Origin: Bin52 sp965243345
Lineage (GTDB): Bacteria > Pseudomonadota > Alphaproteobacteria > Thalassobaculales > Thalassobaculaceae
Direction: 5' to 3'
Length of the DNA: 64,000 nt
Assembly: GCA_965243345.1 (NCBI GenBank)
Contig: CBDEUR010000003.1
Span: 1,798,001-1,862,000 of the forward strand
A model generated the notes under the pieces. It saw only the letters and a program-made list of their open reading frames with translations. It searched no databases and had not been told where the DNA came from. Each line of letters starts with the position of its first letter. Position 1 is the stretch's first letter. Positions 1 to 8,884 of this stretch are shown here, in pieces. Made by a program: the position numbers and the translations under genes.

Positions 1-1
1 G

Positions 2-562
2 GACCAGCCGGTCAACGTGCTGCAGGTACGCCTGCCCACCAATTTCAAGTCGGCCCGTTTCAGTTCGGACAGCCACACCGCAGTCCTGCGCCGCCTGGAG
101 GCCGACATCCTGGCATCCCGGTTCGAGGTGAACGGCGAGGCGCTCGAGATCCCGGTCAAGCTCCGGGTGCACGAGTCGCTGTTCGTGCCCATGGCCAAGT
201 GGTGCATGCTGATCGCCGGCAACTACCGATGTGTCGGAACCGACGAGGTGCGACCGATTCGCGATGCGGTGCACGACGATCTCTCGCAGTCGCGCGCCAT
301 CTACGACTGGGTTGCCGGTCTCTGCGTCGAGCTCGGCGCCAACGGCAACGACATGGTGCCGTTCGACAAGTACGCCGACGCGGCCCGTTCCCTGGTCACC
401 CCGTCATCCGCCGCCCGGGCACTCGCCGCGGGCGCGCCGCAGATCGAGCGGGTCGACCGGCTGGTGCAGACCCTGGGCGCGACGCGGGGCCGGCAGCTCG
501 AGGCCATCGACGGCATCGTAAGCCGGGTCGACGGCTGGCTGGAACGCAACCGCGCCGCTTGA
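2..562 (+). CDS. Ketopantoate reductase-like protein, C-terminal part (5' truncated by window)
   Basis: The reading frame is open from the first bases of the window, so the gene starts upstream; the internal GTG at 17 is probably not the start. The visible ~186 residues are mainly helical. They resemble the C-terminal helical domain of the PanE/ApbA (2-dehydropantoate 2-reductase) family: a KWCML...NYRC segment, then a central helix, a P-S-S turn and a long terminal helix. The Rossmann nucleotide-binding half is not in the window, so the family call rests on overall pattern and is moderate to low. If correct, the enzyme is an NADPH-dependent keto-acid reductase; many such paralogues do not act in pantothenate synthesis. 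The stop lies 22 bp before the EamA gene, which suggests co-transcription. Confidence 0.4.
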   Translation, partial: DQPVNVLQVRLPTNFKSARFSSDSHTAVLRRLEADILASRFEVNGEALEIPVKLRVHESLFVPMAKWCMLIAGNYRCVGTDEVRPIRDAVHDDLSQSRAIYDWVAGLCVELGANGNDMVPFDKYADAARSLVTPSSAARALAAGAPQIERVDRLVQTLGATRGRQLEAIDGIVSRVDGWLERNRAA

Positions 563-584
563 CGCCATCCCGGGCCGGCCCGGG

Positions 585-1451
585 ATGGGCGGGTTGACCA
601 GCGCGGCGCCGGCGATCTTCGTCATCCTGTGGAGTTCGGCCTTCGTCGGCGCGCGCTACGGCCTGCCGCATGCGGATCCCCTGACCTTCCTTGCGACGCG
701 TTTTGCGCTTGTCACCGCCGTACTCGCGTGCTGCGCACTCGCTGTCCGTGCGCCCTGGCCGCGGGGCTCCGTCGCATGGGGGCATGTCGCCCTGGTCGGT
801 TTCCTGGTGCAGGGCGTGTACCTGGCCGGCACCTTCGTCGCCATCGATCTCGGTGTCCCGGTCGGCGTCGTTGCCCTCATTCTCGGCCTGCAGCCGATCC
901 TGACCATGGTCTGGACCTGGGCCCGCGGCGGAACGGACGGCCGCATCACCGGGATGCAGGCGCTGGGCGTCTTTCTCGGTTTCGCCGGTCTGGTCCTGGT
1001 CCTGTGGGATCGTCTCGACCCGGGCGAGATGAAGTTCCTGACGGTGCTTCCGGTCATCATCGGCCTGCTGTGCATCTCGGCCGGTACCCTGCACCAGCGC
1101 CGGTACTGCGCCGGCATGAACCTGCTGACCGGCGGCGCCATCCAGTCGGCCACGGCAATGCTGGCCGCCGGGGCGGCGGCGTGGGCGTTCGAGGAGATGC
1201 GCATCGACTGGAACGTCGACTTCATCGGGGCACTGGCCTGGATGGTCATCGTGGTCTCTCTCGGCGCCCACTCGCTGTTCCTGTTCCTGTTGCGCCGCAA
1301 CCAGGCAACGAGGGTGACCAGCCTGTTCTACCTGACTCCGCCGGCAGCGGCCGTCATGGCCTGGGCCATGTTCGACGAGACACTGACCGTCATCGCACTC
1401 GCGGGGATGGCCGTGACCGTTGCCGGCGTCGCCCTGGCCACCCGCGAGTGA
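585..1451 (+). CDS. EamA/DMT-superfamily membrane transporter
   Basis: 288 residues with about ten hydrophobic segments in two repeated halves, the layout of drug/metabolite transporters with two EamA domains. The N-terminus (FVILWSSAFVGARYGL) is the usual first helix, with the W-S-S/G-x-x-F pattern. The second half ends with the usual small-residue helix near VAGVALATRE. Members export amino acids, metabolites or small toxic molecules from the cytoplasm; the substrate cannot be deduced here. It follows the upstream reductase-like gene by 22 bp and is probably in the same operon. The ATG at 585 is the first in-frame start before the first helix. An IS21-family element lies about 315 bp downstream. 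Confidence 0.85.
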   Translation: MGGLTSAAPAIFVILWSSAFVGARYGLPHADPLTFLATRFALVTAVLACCALAVRAPWPRGSVAWGHVALVGFLVQGVYLAGTFVAIDLGVPVGVVALILGLQPILTMVWTWARGGTDGRITGMQALGVFLGFAGLVLVLWDRLDPGEMKFLTVLPVIIGLLCISAGTLHQRRYCAGMNLLTGGAIQSATAMLAAGAAAWAFEEMRIDWNVDFIGALAWMVIVVSLGAHSLFLFLLRRNQATRVTSLFYLTPPAAAVMAWAMFDETLTVIALAGMAVTVAGVALATRE

Positions 1452-1765
1452 CCGGGCAACTGCGGGCGCGAAAATGCGTCGCCAGAGGATGACCCGCCCG
1501 TGTCCCTGCCCGGGAAGGTGAGGCAGGACCGGAGCGCAGGTGTCCCTGGAACTCCCGAGAGATGGAACCGGGGCTGGAGGCCGGACGGAGGGCGCCGGGC
1601 CCGGCTGGCTGCCAACCACGTAACGGGAGAAAGGCACCATCATCGGGACGCCGCGACGCCGGTGTCTGGCTACCTGTTCCCGTCCACGCGAACCGTGCAT
1701 GAAACGGCGCGATCCCTGGCAAACGACGGCGCCTTCAATCCGCGCACCGGCACGGCTGCGGATTC
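1452..1765. other. Intergenic stretch between the EamA gene and the IS21 element
   Basis: GC-rich, with several short inverted repeats but no convincing coding frame. I compared it by eye with cobalamin riboswitch and group II intron landmarks and found no match. Nothing else is recognised. Confidence 0.4.
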
Positions 1766-1771
1766 CGACAT

Positions 1772-1825
1772 ACTTGACCGCGGTTCTGGTGGGATTTGAC
1801 CGTAGTTCTGGCAGGACTTGACCGC
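1772..1825. repeat. IS21 terminal repeats, istB-side end
   Basis: Three partial or complete copies of a 22-bp-phased motif containing TTGACCG(C/T)(G/A)GTTCT. They are inverted relative to the copies at 4521-4652 and are presumed transposase-binding sites. Confidence 0.8.
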
Positions 1826-2038
1826 CCGGGACCGGGCGCGGTGCCATGTCTCTCGGTCTTGGTGGGGTTCCTCCGTCGTTGTTTCAGGGGGCTGGCCGGG
1901 GCCAGCCCGGTGCGAGCGTAAGCGAGCCCTGGTGGCCCTGCAAAGGCCTTTGGGGCGCGGCGGCAAGCTCCATACATAGCATGCCGCCGCGCGCGCCCCG
2001 GCTCGTACCTCCACGAAGGCGCCGCAGGCGCCCATGGA

Positions 2039-2058
2039 CCCCGGCCTTCAGGCCGGGG
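2039..2058 (-). terminator. Hairpin overlapping the istB stop
   Basis: A perfect 8-bp stem (CCCCGGCC / GGCCGGGG) with a TTCA loop. It overlaps the 3' end of istB and could end istAB transcription. There is no U-tract on the minus strand, so it is a candidate only. Confidence 0.35.
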
Positions 2059-2818
2059 CTTTGTGGCCGTGGCCGTCAAGTGGCGGCGGCTTGTTGCGCT
2101 TGCGCTGAGACTCGCCAGTGAGCTCGATGCGGTAGGCGTTGTGAACGATGCGATCGAGGACCGCGTCCGCGATTGTTGGCTCACCGATCACCGCCGGCCA
2201 CTGCTCCACGGGGATCTGACTGGCGATGAGGATTGACTTGCGTCCGTGACGCTGCTCGACGATCTCCAGCAGATCACGCCGGCCCTCGGTGGAGAAGCCC
2301 TGCAGGCCCCAGTCGTCGAGGACCAGCAGGGAGACCCTGCCCAGGCGGCCCATCAGCCGCTCGTGCGTACCCTTTGCGCGGGCGCGGGTGAGAGCGGCAA
2401 CCAACTCAGGGACACGGCGATAGAGGACAGACTGGTGCTGGCGGCAGGCCTGGTGGGCGAGCGCGCAGGCAACGAAGGTCTTTCCCGAACCTGTCGGTCC
2501 GCCCAGGATCAAGTTGTGGCCCTGGCGGATCCAGTCGCCGGCGGCGAGTTGGGTGAGCGTGGTCCGTGCGATGCCACGCCCTGCGCGGCAGTCGACGTCC
2601 TGGATGTCGGCGCGGATGCGCAGCTGGGCCTGACGCAGATGGCCGAGATAGCTCTTGTGATTGCGGTCCTCGGCCTCGCGCTCGATCATAAAGGCGAGGC
2701 GGTCGTCGAAGCCGAGTTGGTCGACGCTGGCGATGTCGCGCTGCTCCTCCAGGGCCTCGACCATGCCGTTGAGCCCCAGTTGCAGCAGGCGATCGATATT
2801 GGGTTGGCGTAGGGTCAT
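2048..2818 (-). CDS. istB: IS21 transposition helper ATPase IstB
   Basis: 256 residues, the usual size for IstB, a DnaC/AAA+ ATPase that partners IstA in IS21 transposition. Walker A is GGPTGSGKT (about 106-114) and Walker B is LLVLDDWG (about 164-171). A sensor/arginine-finger region around SQIPVEQWPAVIGEPT follows. The N-terminus has the helical IstB-specific segment that contacts transposase. Its start overlaps the istA stop by 4 bp (ATGA), indicating translational coupling. All key ATPase motifs are intact. Confidence 0.95.
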   Translation of the reverse strand: MTLRQPNIDRLLQLGLNGMVEALEEQRDIASVDQLGFDDRLAFMIEREAEDRNHKSYLGHLRQAQLRIRADIQDVDCRAGRGIARTTLTQLAAGDWIRQGHNLILGGPTGSGKTFVACALAHQACRQHQSVLYRRVPELVAALTRARAKGTHERLMGRLGRVSLLVLDDWGLQGFSTEGRRDLLEIVEQRHGRKSILIASQIPVEQWPAVIGEPTIADAVLDRIVHNAYRIELTGESQRKRNKPPPLDGHGHKAPA

Positions 2819-4410
2819 GGTGTCGCGTCTCCTTCATGGTTTCGGTAGTAGGCGCCGCCACGGACGTTGGTGTGATCGGGGATGGTCTCGTCGGGCTCGG
2901 GACGCGGCCGATCGGGCTCGCCGCCGTTCTTGATCTTCTCCCTGAGGAATCCCGAGGCGAGGCGGTTGAGGTCGAGGGCCTCGGCGCAGAGCGCGTCGAT
3001 GCGCTGGTCGCCATGGTCGTCGGCGAGGCGGATCATGCCCTGTACGGTGGTGAAGGCCTGTTCGGGGAAGTCGCGCGAGGCGAAGCATCTCTCGGCCCAG
3101 GCCGCGGCGTTCGGGCCAACCTTGCGTGCCCGCCAGAGCAGGATGTCGCCGTAGTCGGGCTTGCGGATGTCCTGCACCGCCCTGAGGCGGTCGGGCATGT
3201 GGTCGGGGTTGGTGGCGTACTGGTTGCGCCCGCTCTTTCGGCGATGGACGCAGATGCGCTCACCGCCCTCTTCGAGGAACACTTCGACCATGCGCTCGCC
3301 GAGGCGGGCGGCAACGGAGCGGCCGACGTGGCCATCGGGCACCGAGTAGTAATTGCGCTCGATCTGCACATGGCCGTTCGGCCCTACCTTGCGGGGAAGC
3401 CATTCGCCCCACTCCCACGGGTTCGCGGGCAAGGATCGGAGATGAGCCCGCTCGTTCGCATCGAACGCGGCGCGGCGGGTCTCGCCGCACGCCATGGGTG
3501 CCTCGTTGAGCCTGTCAAGCTCGCGGCGGATGGCGGCGTTCATCGACTCCAGCGAGAAGAAGGTCTCATGACGCAGCGCCAGCAGAATGCGCGTCTGGAC
3601 CGCGCCGACGGCCGCCTCGACCATTCCCTTGTCGCTGGCCTGCCCCGCGCGCGCGGGCAACACGGCGACGCCGTAGTGCTTGGCGAACTCGCGGAAGCTC
3701 GGATTGAGCTGGGGTGCCTCGCGGTCCGGCTTGTCGACGCCGGACTTGAGGTTGTCGATGATCCAGCGACGCGGAGAGCCACCAAAGTACTCAAGCGCGC
3801 GACGGTGTGCCATCGTCCAGTGGCAGATCTTCTGATCCGGCACCGCCTCGGCGTAGATCAAGCAGGAATGGGCCAGCACCGCGACGAAGATCTCCACGTC
3901 CTTCTCGTCGCGGCCGACGCGCAGCGGCAGCGTCTTGCCGGAGAAGTCCGCCAGGCCGTACAGACCCGGCTCATAGTCGAAGTGCATCTGCGCTTGCCCG
4001 GCGCGATCCTTCAGCCGCATCTTGAGCCGGGCGCAGAACTGGCTGTAGCTGTAGGCCGTGCCGCCCTGCGCCAGGACCTCGTCGCGATACTCCTTCCAGA
4101 GCTGGCGCCGGGTCAGACGGGCACGGCGGCGCTTGCGGGGCGCCTTGAGGTCTTCGATGACCGAGTCCCAATCGGGCTGCGCATGCCCGCTGTCGCGCGC
4201 AGGCGTCGGGTAGAGCCGTGCCCGCAGAGCTTCATCGTCCAGATCGTCCGGCAGCGGCCACGACAGGCCCGCCGCCGACGCTCGTTCCAGAACGTGCGAC
4301 ACCGTCCCCGCGCTCACGCCGATCGCCGCCGCGATCTGCGCACGCGGCAGACCAAGATCGTGACGATGCCGAAGGATATCCTTGATGTTGTTCATGCCGG
4401 TCCTCTTCAT
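2815..4410 (-). CDS. istA: IS21 transposase IstA
   Basis: 531 residues. It has an N-terminal helix-turn-helix (about 10-45; LPRAQIAAAIGVSAGTVSHV) and an RNase H-fold catalytic core. The likely DDE residues are D155 (YGLADFSG), D219 (RWIIDNLKSG) and E265 (KGMVEAAVGA), a spacing that fits IS21 transposases. A C-terminal Mu-transposase-like domain (NYYSVPDGHVG) follows. Translation could begin at 4410 or at the internal ATG at 4395 (MNNIKDIL), the more usual IstA N-terminus. The gene appears full length and lies directly inside the six-copy terminal repeat. Confidence 0.95.
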   Translation of the reverse strand: MKRTGMNNIKDILRHRHDLGLPRAQIAAAIGVSAGTVSHVLERASAAGLSWPLPDDLDDEALRARLYPTPARDSGHAQPDWDSVIEDLKAPRKRRRARLTRRQLWKEYRDEVLAQGGTAYSYSQFCARLKMRLKDRAGQAQMHFDYEPGLYGLADFSGKTLPLRVGRDEKDVEIFVAVLAHSCLIYAEAVPDQKICHWTMAHRRALEYFGGSPRRWIIDNLKSGVDKPDREAPQLNPSFREFAKHYGVAVLPARAGQASDKGMVEAAVGAVQTRILLALRHETFFSLESMNAAIRRELDRLNEAPMACGETRRAAFDANERAHLRSLPANPWEWGEWLPRKVGPNGHVQIERNYYSVPDGHVGRSVAARLGERMVEVFLEEGGERICVHRRKSGRNQYATNPDHMPDRLRAVQDIRKPDYGDILLWRARKVGPNAAAWAERCFASRDFPEQAFTTVQGMIRLADDHGDQRIDALCAEALDLNRLASGFLREKIKNGGEPDRPRPEPDETIPDHTNVRGGAYYRNHEGDATP

Positions 4411-4520
4411 CGAACCCTTGCCTCCTCGAACCGATCCATCGATCCATGAGGCAGATCCGTGAGAAAATCGGCATCCGCGCCGGGCTGAGTGCCCTTACCG
4501 CCAGACCGTCAAATGTGGTC

Positions 4521-4652
4521 AGAACAGCGGTCAAGTCCCGCCGGAACAGCGGTCAAGTGTCGCCAGAACCGCGGTCAAGTGTCGCCAGAACCGTGGTCAA
4601 GTGTTGCCAGAACGGCGGTCAAGTGTCGCCGGAATCGCGGTCAAGTCCCGCC
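4521..4652. repeat. IS21 terminal repeats, istA-side end: six 22-bp units
   Basis: Six head-to-tail 22-bp units begin at 4521, 4543, 4565, 4587, 4609 and 4631, each close to AGAACCGCGGTCAAGTGTCG plus CC. A degenerate further copy precedes them (about 4503-4520). They are transposase-binding sites of the IS21 element. Confidence 0.9.
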
Positions 4653-4791
4653 AGACTTTGCACACGGCGGAGCGGGAGCAGGGACCCGTCCTCGTCTCCC
4701 CGGGGCCAGGCGGGGTCTCGGGGGCGACGGCGATGCGTGCGGGTACCGGCGCGGGGTTCCGGCCGGGCGCCCGGCGGGAACCCCTGCAGCG

Positions 4792-5559
4792 TCAGGGCAA
4801 GGTTACGAGGCCGCCGGACGCAACATGGGTCTGGCCCGTGATGAACCCCGCGGCGTCGCTGAGCAGGAACCAGGTGAGCTCGGCGATGTCGTCCGGTGTC
4901 CCGAACCGGCGCGCGGGCGTGCTCTCGACGATGTGCTGCCTCAGGTCGTCGCTCATGTCCCGCGTCATGTCGGTGTCGATCAGGCCCGGTGCGACGCAGT
5001 TGACCCGGATCGACGGACCGAACGCGATTGCGCAGTTGCGCGAGAAACCGATGACGGCCGACTTCGACGTGCCGTATGCAATCAGGCGATCCGCCCGGAT
5101 CCTGGACGGAGCCAGACCGTTGATCGAGGCAATGCAGACGATGCGTCCGTCCCCGCGGGCCAGCATGCCCGCCTTGGCGCGCCACACGCAGTGAAAGGTG
5201 CCGTCCAGGTTCACCGACAGGATGCGGCGCCACAGATCGACAGGCATGTCGACGTCATCCTGAAACGAGGCGATCCCGGCGTTCGTGACAAGAAGGTCGA
5301 CCGGTCCCCTGTCGCCCTCGATGGCGCCAAACATCGCATCGGTCGCCTCCATCGACGATACGTCCGCCCGGTACACGCCTCCCTCGCCACCGTCGGCCCG
5401 GATCCGCGCCAGCGTCTCCCCCGCCGACTCTTCACCCGATGTGTAGTTGATCGCCACCCATGCCCCGGCCCGCGCGAGCCGGCGGCAAATCGCGCGTCCG
5501 ATACCTCTCGAGCCTCCGGTCACCAGCGCCACACGCCCGGCCAGGTCTCTCTCGGTCAT
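4792..5559 (-). CDS. SDR-family NAD(P)-dependent oxidoreductase
   Basis: 255 residues from the ATG at 5559, chosen because the Rossmann strand (MTERDLAGRVALVTGGSRGIG) starts right after it. The nucleotide-binding motif is TGGSRGIG, the NAG motif is LVTNAGIA, and the active site is Ser in CIASINGL with YGTSK. The C-terminus (DTDMTR...GFITGQTHVASGG) matches FabG-like reductases. The reaction is NAD(P)(H)-dependent oxidation or reduction of a hydroxyl or keto group; the substrate is unknown. The CmcJ-like oxygenase and GST genes follow on the same strand, which suggests a small oxidative or detoxifying operon. The upstream flank of the frame is non-coding in character. Confidence 0.85.
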   Translation of the reverse strand: MTERDLAGRVALVTGGSRGIGRAICRRLARAGAWVAINYTSGEESAGETLARIRADGGEGGVYRADVSSMEATDAMFGAIEGDRGPVDLLVTNAGIASFQDDVDMPVDLWRRILSVNLDGTFHCVWRAKAGMLARGDGRIVCIASINGLAPSRIRADRLIAYGTSKSAVIGFSRNCAIAFGPSIRVNCVAPGLIDTDMTRDMSDDLRQHIVESTPARRFGTPDDIAELTWFLLSDAAGFITGQTHVASGGLVTLP

Positions 5560-5612
5560 CCATGCCTCCGCCACTGCCCGGCGGCGCGGCCGCAGCCCGG
5601 CTCCGGCCTCCG

Positions 5613-6425
5613 TCAGAAGAATGCCATCGTCCGGACCTCGATGCTCTGTCGGGACAGTGCGTTCGCCGGCGTGTTCGGGTCCTCGAAGGCGGTGTGGCTC
5701 ATGAACCTCGCCCGACCGTCCACCTCGCTGTCGTAGGTTTTCAGGAGCAGTGCCTGGTCCGGGTTCATCCGCGGGAAGTACCACCACCGGTGGGCGTCCG
5801 AATGGCGCATGACGAAGATCTCGCCGGTGCGCTCCCGATACTTGAGCTCCATGATCAGCAGGTCGTCATCGGACTGGGACCGCGCATCGCAGCACGCAAG
5901 CGGCAGCTCCTCGACCGTTTCGAACAGGGGTTTCCAGACGTTGTAGAAGGCGACCCTTCCGTTCAGCAGCGAGTCCGCCTCCTCCGGAAGGATGTCGCGC
6001 ACCCGCTGCGGACCGGACTTCGGCGTGTAGTCGCAGTGTACAAGCTGTACAGCCGGTCGCCTGACCTCGGTCTGCTGGCTGAGGTCATCGGGCAACCGGC
6101 GGCGAATGGTGTGGTCGAAGACCTCGACCCGCTTCGCCGCAGTGTGCCGTTTCACGAAGCCGATGACCTGCGGATAGAACCCGGCCTCGATCGCCGCGTC
6201 ATCGTCAAAGTCCGCGAAGCCGGCGGCGAAGTGCCCGATTTCGAACCCCTCGCAGTCGGCCGAGAACCTGTCGGCCAGCGGCCAGCCATCGCGAATCTGC
6301 ATCTCCCTGGTGTCGGTTCCCGGAGGATTGAGCTCAAGAGCCGGGTCCGGCTCGTAGAAGTAGTAGTCGATCGGCCGGCCGTTATCGACGGAGTAGTTCA
6401 GCGCCGCGCGCACGCTGCTCATCAT
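5613..6425 (-). CDS. CmcJ/NvfI-family oxidoreductase
   Basis: 270 residues matching the CmcJ/NvfI (AsaB, GA4-desaturase-like) superfamily. Older annotation calls these methyltransferases; they are now regarded as non-haem iron oxygenase-like or isomerase proteins. Landmarks are VHCDYTPKSGPQRV (His-x-Asp candidate metal ligands), NVWKPL, LPLACCDARS, HRWWYFPRMNPDQALLLKTYDS (only partly conserved between homologues), the distal FMSHTAFEDP histidine and the C-terminal RQSIEVRTMAFF arginine. It lies 39 bp upstream of the next gene region and in the same direction as the GST and SDR, so the three are probably one operon modifying or detoxifying a small organic compound. The substrate is unknown. 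Confidence 0.75.
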   Translation of the reverse strand: MMSSVRAALNYSVDNGRPIDYYFYEPDPALELNPPGTDTREMQIRDGWPLADRFSADCEGFEIGHFAAGFADFDDDAAIEAGFYPQVIGFVKRHTAAKRVEVFDHTIRRRLPDDLSQQTEVRRPAVQLVHCDYTPKSGPQRVRDILPEEADSLLNGRVAFYNVWKPLFETVEELPLACCDARSQSDDDLLIMELKYRERTGEIFVMRHSDAHRWWYFPRMNPDQALLLKTYDSEVDGRARFMSHTAFEDPNTPANALSRQSIEVRTMAFF

Positions 6426-6464
6426 CCGGGCTCCCTCGTCGTTCGCGCGGCCGGACCGCCGTGT

Positions 6465-7109
6465 TCAGGCCGCGTCGGGCAGCGTGAAACCCTCGCCCAC
6501 ATGTGTCGCCTTCCACCACGGCGCCGTCTCAACCCGCTCCGACATCCACCGCCGGATGTTGCCGTGGTTCTCGAGCGGCAGTTTCGCCCAGCCGTGGAGG
6601 TGCATCGGCGCCGCCACCGCCACGTCGGCGATGGTCGGATTGTCGCCGCAGACCCAGGTGCTTTCGCCCAGGCGCGCATCGAGGATGCCAGCCAGCTTGT
6701 GGAAGTTCGGGGCCTCTCCGTCGAGCACAGACTGGTCCGCCGTGTCGCCCAGCAGCGGCTTGACGCAATTCTCGACCAGATGGATGTAGCAGGTCCCGAA
6801 CCAGGCACCGCACTCCCACAGCAGCCAGCGGTTCACGTCGGCCCGGGTCTTCAGGTCGGTCGGGTAGGCGCTCGCGTTGCCCGCCTTGTCGGCGGCGTAC
6901 TGAAGGATCGCGTTCGACTCCCAGAGCACCAGGTCACCGTCGCGCAGCGCCGGGAGCGCAGCGTTCGGGTTGATCGCCGTGAATTCCGGGTTCTTCTGTT
7001 CGCCCTTGAAGTAGTCGACCTTGGTCAACGTGTAGTCAGTGCCGATGAGCTTGAGTCCGGCGAGGACCTTCCGGCAGTTCACGGTGATCGGATCGGCAAG
7101 AATTTCCAT
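6465..7109 (-). CDS. Glutathione S-transferase family protein
   Basis: 214 residues from the ATG at 7109, which has a GGGAGAG Shine-Dalgarno a few bases upstream; a longer open frame upstream is not GST-like. The N-terminal thioredoxin-fold domain has the cis-Pro region NAALPALRDGD and the glutathione-binding ES pair in LWESNAILQY (about 63-72). The C-terminal all-helical domain includes the GDNPTIADVAVAAPMHL capping motif. Length and motifs fit a Theta/Beta-like bacterial GST. It is the first gene of the minus-strand GST-CmcJ-SDR group. Confidence 0.9.
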   Translation of the reverse strand: MEILADPITVNCRKVLAGLKLIGTDYTLTKVDYFKGEQKNPEFTAINPNAALPALRDGDLVLWESNAILQYAADKAGNASAYPTDLKTRADVNRWLLWECGAWFGTCYIHLVENCVKPLLGDTADQSVLDGEAPNFHKLAGILDARLGESTWVCGDNPTIADVAVAAPMHLHGWAKLPLENHGNIRRWMSERVETAPWWKATHVGEGFTLPDAA

Positions 7110-7596
7110 CGGTCTCTCCCCTGTTGCGCCGATCACCGGCGCGGTTGCGTCGTCAAAGATGTATTCCGCGCGGTGTGCATCTGCAACAGCGAACCTGTTG
7201 GTCCCGGCCGCCCGGCGTCGGATGGCGGAAGTCCCCGAAGTGTCCACGCACCGGAACCCGGAAGGCGCCGCAGGCGTCTTGCGGCCGGTGTCCACGCTCC
7301 CGACGGTTGTCCGGAGCATGTGCGCCCGATCACGTGACCCCGGTAGCGGGTCCGCGCGCGTTGCCTCGGATCGCAGCATGCTTTCGGTAGGAACCGCACC
7401 CGCCGCAGACCTCTGCCTTGAGCCAGCCCTGACCGGCCTTCCCGAGAGAACGATTTCTGTCGTTGTTTCATACCGTTAGACACAGTCGCGCCTGACCCGC
7501 GATCTCGCGCGCGGTCCCCGTTGTCTTCCCCAAAACGCCGCCCCTGTTCCCTGCGGACGGGACGGCATCCGAGGGAACAGACCGGGAGATCGCGCC
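7110..7596. other. 487-bp intergenic region
   Basis: Lies between the GST start and the integrase start and must hold their divergent promoters. No RNA gene, attachment site or coding frame was recognised. Confidence 0.4.
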
Positions 7597-8649
7597 ATGC
7601 GCATCTACGCCACCGTCAGCGACCGAACCGCGCGCCGAAGTTTCAGGGAACAGAAGCGCCGCAAGCGCCCGCTGACCATGTTGGACCATACCCTGCCCGC
7701 CTTCGGCTTCACTGTCACCGCCGACGATACTGGAACGTATTTCGTTCGCGCCGTTCCCAAGTTGGGCGCAGCCAACATCGCCCTCGGCAAGACCACGGAA
7801 ACGACCGCCGACGAGGCGCGGGTGAAGGCCGTCGCCGAGATCGAGGCGGCACAGGTCGAGCGCAAGGCCGGGCCGCTGATGCGCGACTTCGCCGAGGAGT
7901 TTATCCGCCGCCGCGCCCATCGCTGGAAGCCGTCCACCCGGAAGAGCAACCTTCACCTTCTCAAGCACTACATCCTTCCCCCGCTCGGCGGAATACGGGT
8001 CGCGGAGATGACCCGCGCCGACGTGCGGCGCTGGTTCGATAGCTTGAGCGGCACCCCCGGCGTCGCCAACCGCACCCTGCCGGTGTTGTCGGCGATGATC
8101 ACCGCCGCCGAGCTTTGGGACATCCGGCCCCAGGGCTCCAATCCCTGCCGCAACATGCGCCGCTACAGGATCGTCCCGCGCGCCCGCTTCCTGTCGGCGG
8201 ACGAGTTGAAGCGCCTCGGCTTCGTGCTCGACCACGCCGAGGACCGGCAAGCCGCCGCCGCGATCCGGCTGCTGCTGTTCACCGGCGCGCGGTCGTCGGA
8301 GATCGTCGGGCTCAGGTGGGACTGGATACGCGAGACCCGTGCGGTGCTGCCCGACTCGAAAACGGGGCCGAAGACGATCCAGCTTCCCGCGCCCGCGCGG
8401 GCCGTGCTCACGAGCCTGCCGCGCGATACCGCGTTCGTCTTCCCCAACCGGAAGGGCGCCGGGCCGATGGCCGACCTCGCCAAGCGCTGGCTCAAGCTGC
8501 GCGCTTTGGCCGGGCTGGAGGACGTGCGCATTCACGACTGCCGACACAGTTCTGCTGGCTACCAGAGATATCCAGCGCCCATCAGTGCTTTAGGAGACTA
8601 TAACGCACTGATTCAACGGAATTTCTTTCCTTCCGCGCAGGCTGCCTGA
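7597..8649 (+). pseudogene. Tyrosine recombinase/phage-type integrase, C-terminally truncated
   Basis: 350 codons. The N-terminal arm-binding region and SAM-like core-binding domain (about 90-170) look normal. The catalytic domain has the first Arg (LLFTGARSSEIVGLRW, about residue 231), the Lys (SKTGPKT) and the H-x-x-R box as HDCRH (about 313-317). Homology then stops: the following residues (SSAGYQRYPAPISALGDY onward) are not integrase sequence, and the second His/Trp and nucleophilic Tyr are absent. It is therefore almost certainly inactive. It marks one edge of a decayed island that extends to about 11.2 kb. Confidence 0.85.
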
Positions 8650-8884
8650 ATCCACTCCCAAAATTTGCGGAAGCATTCCGCAACCGGATTTGCATGTCTC
8701 GCCGTCACATCCTGGCGGCCATGCCTCCCGCAACCCCCCGCACCTTCGGTATGGAGCTGCTCCGCGACGCCGCGCAGCGTATCGCCGATCGCACCGACTG
8801 CCTGATTCGCGACGCTGTGCCTGCCGGCGCACCGGCCTGACAACGGACACCGCGCACGGCGTCGTCGACCGTCTTCGCCAAACG

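Larger units (their letters stand above)
1766..4658 (-). mobile_element. IS21-family insertion sequence
   Basis: The element carries overlapping istA and istB on the minus strand. It is flanked by the inverted, multiply repeated ends typical of IS21. The istB-side end has three 22-bp-phased units with the core TTGACCGCGGTTCT (about 1772-1825). The istA-side end has six perfectly phased 22-bp units in opposite orientation (4521-4652), with the core AGAACCGCGGTCAAG. Exact tips and target duplication could not be fixed by eye. Both transposition genes look intact, so the element may be active. It sits between the EamA gene and the SDR gene. Confidence 0.85.

Noticed and set aside
1452..1765. GC-rich stretch resembling a cobalamin riboswitch (GGGAAGG, CCGGAGC-like words)
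   Set aside because: The conserved order of boxes, including the B12 box, is not present and there is no suitable downstream gene.
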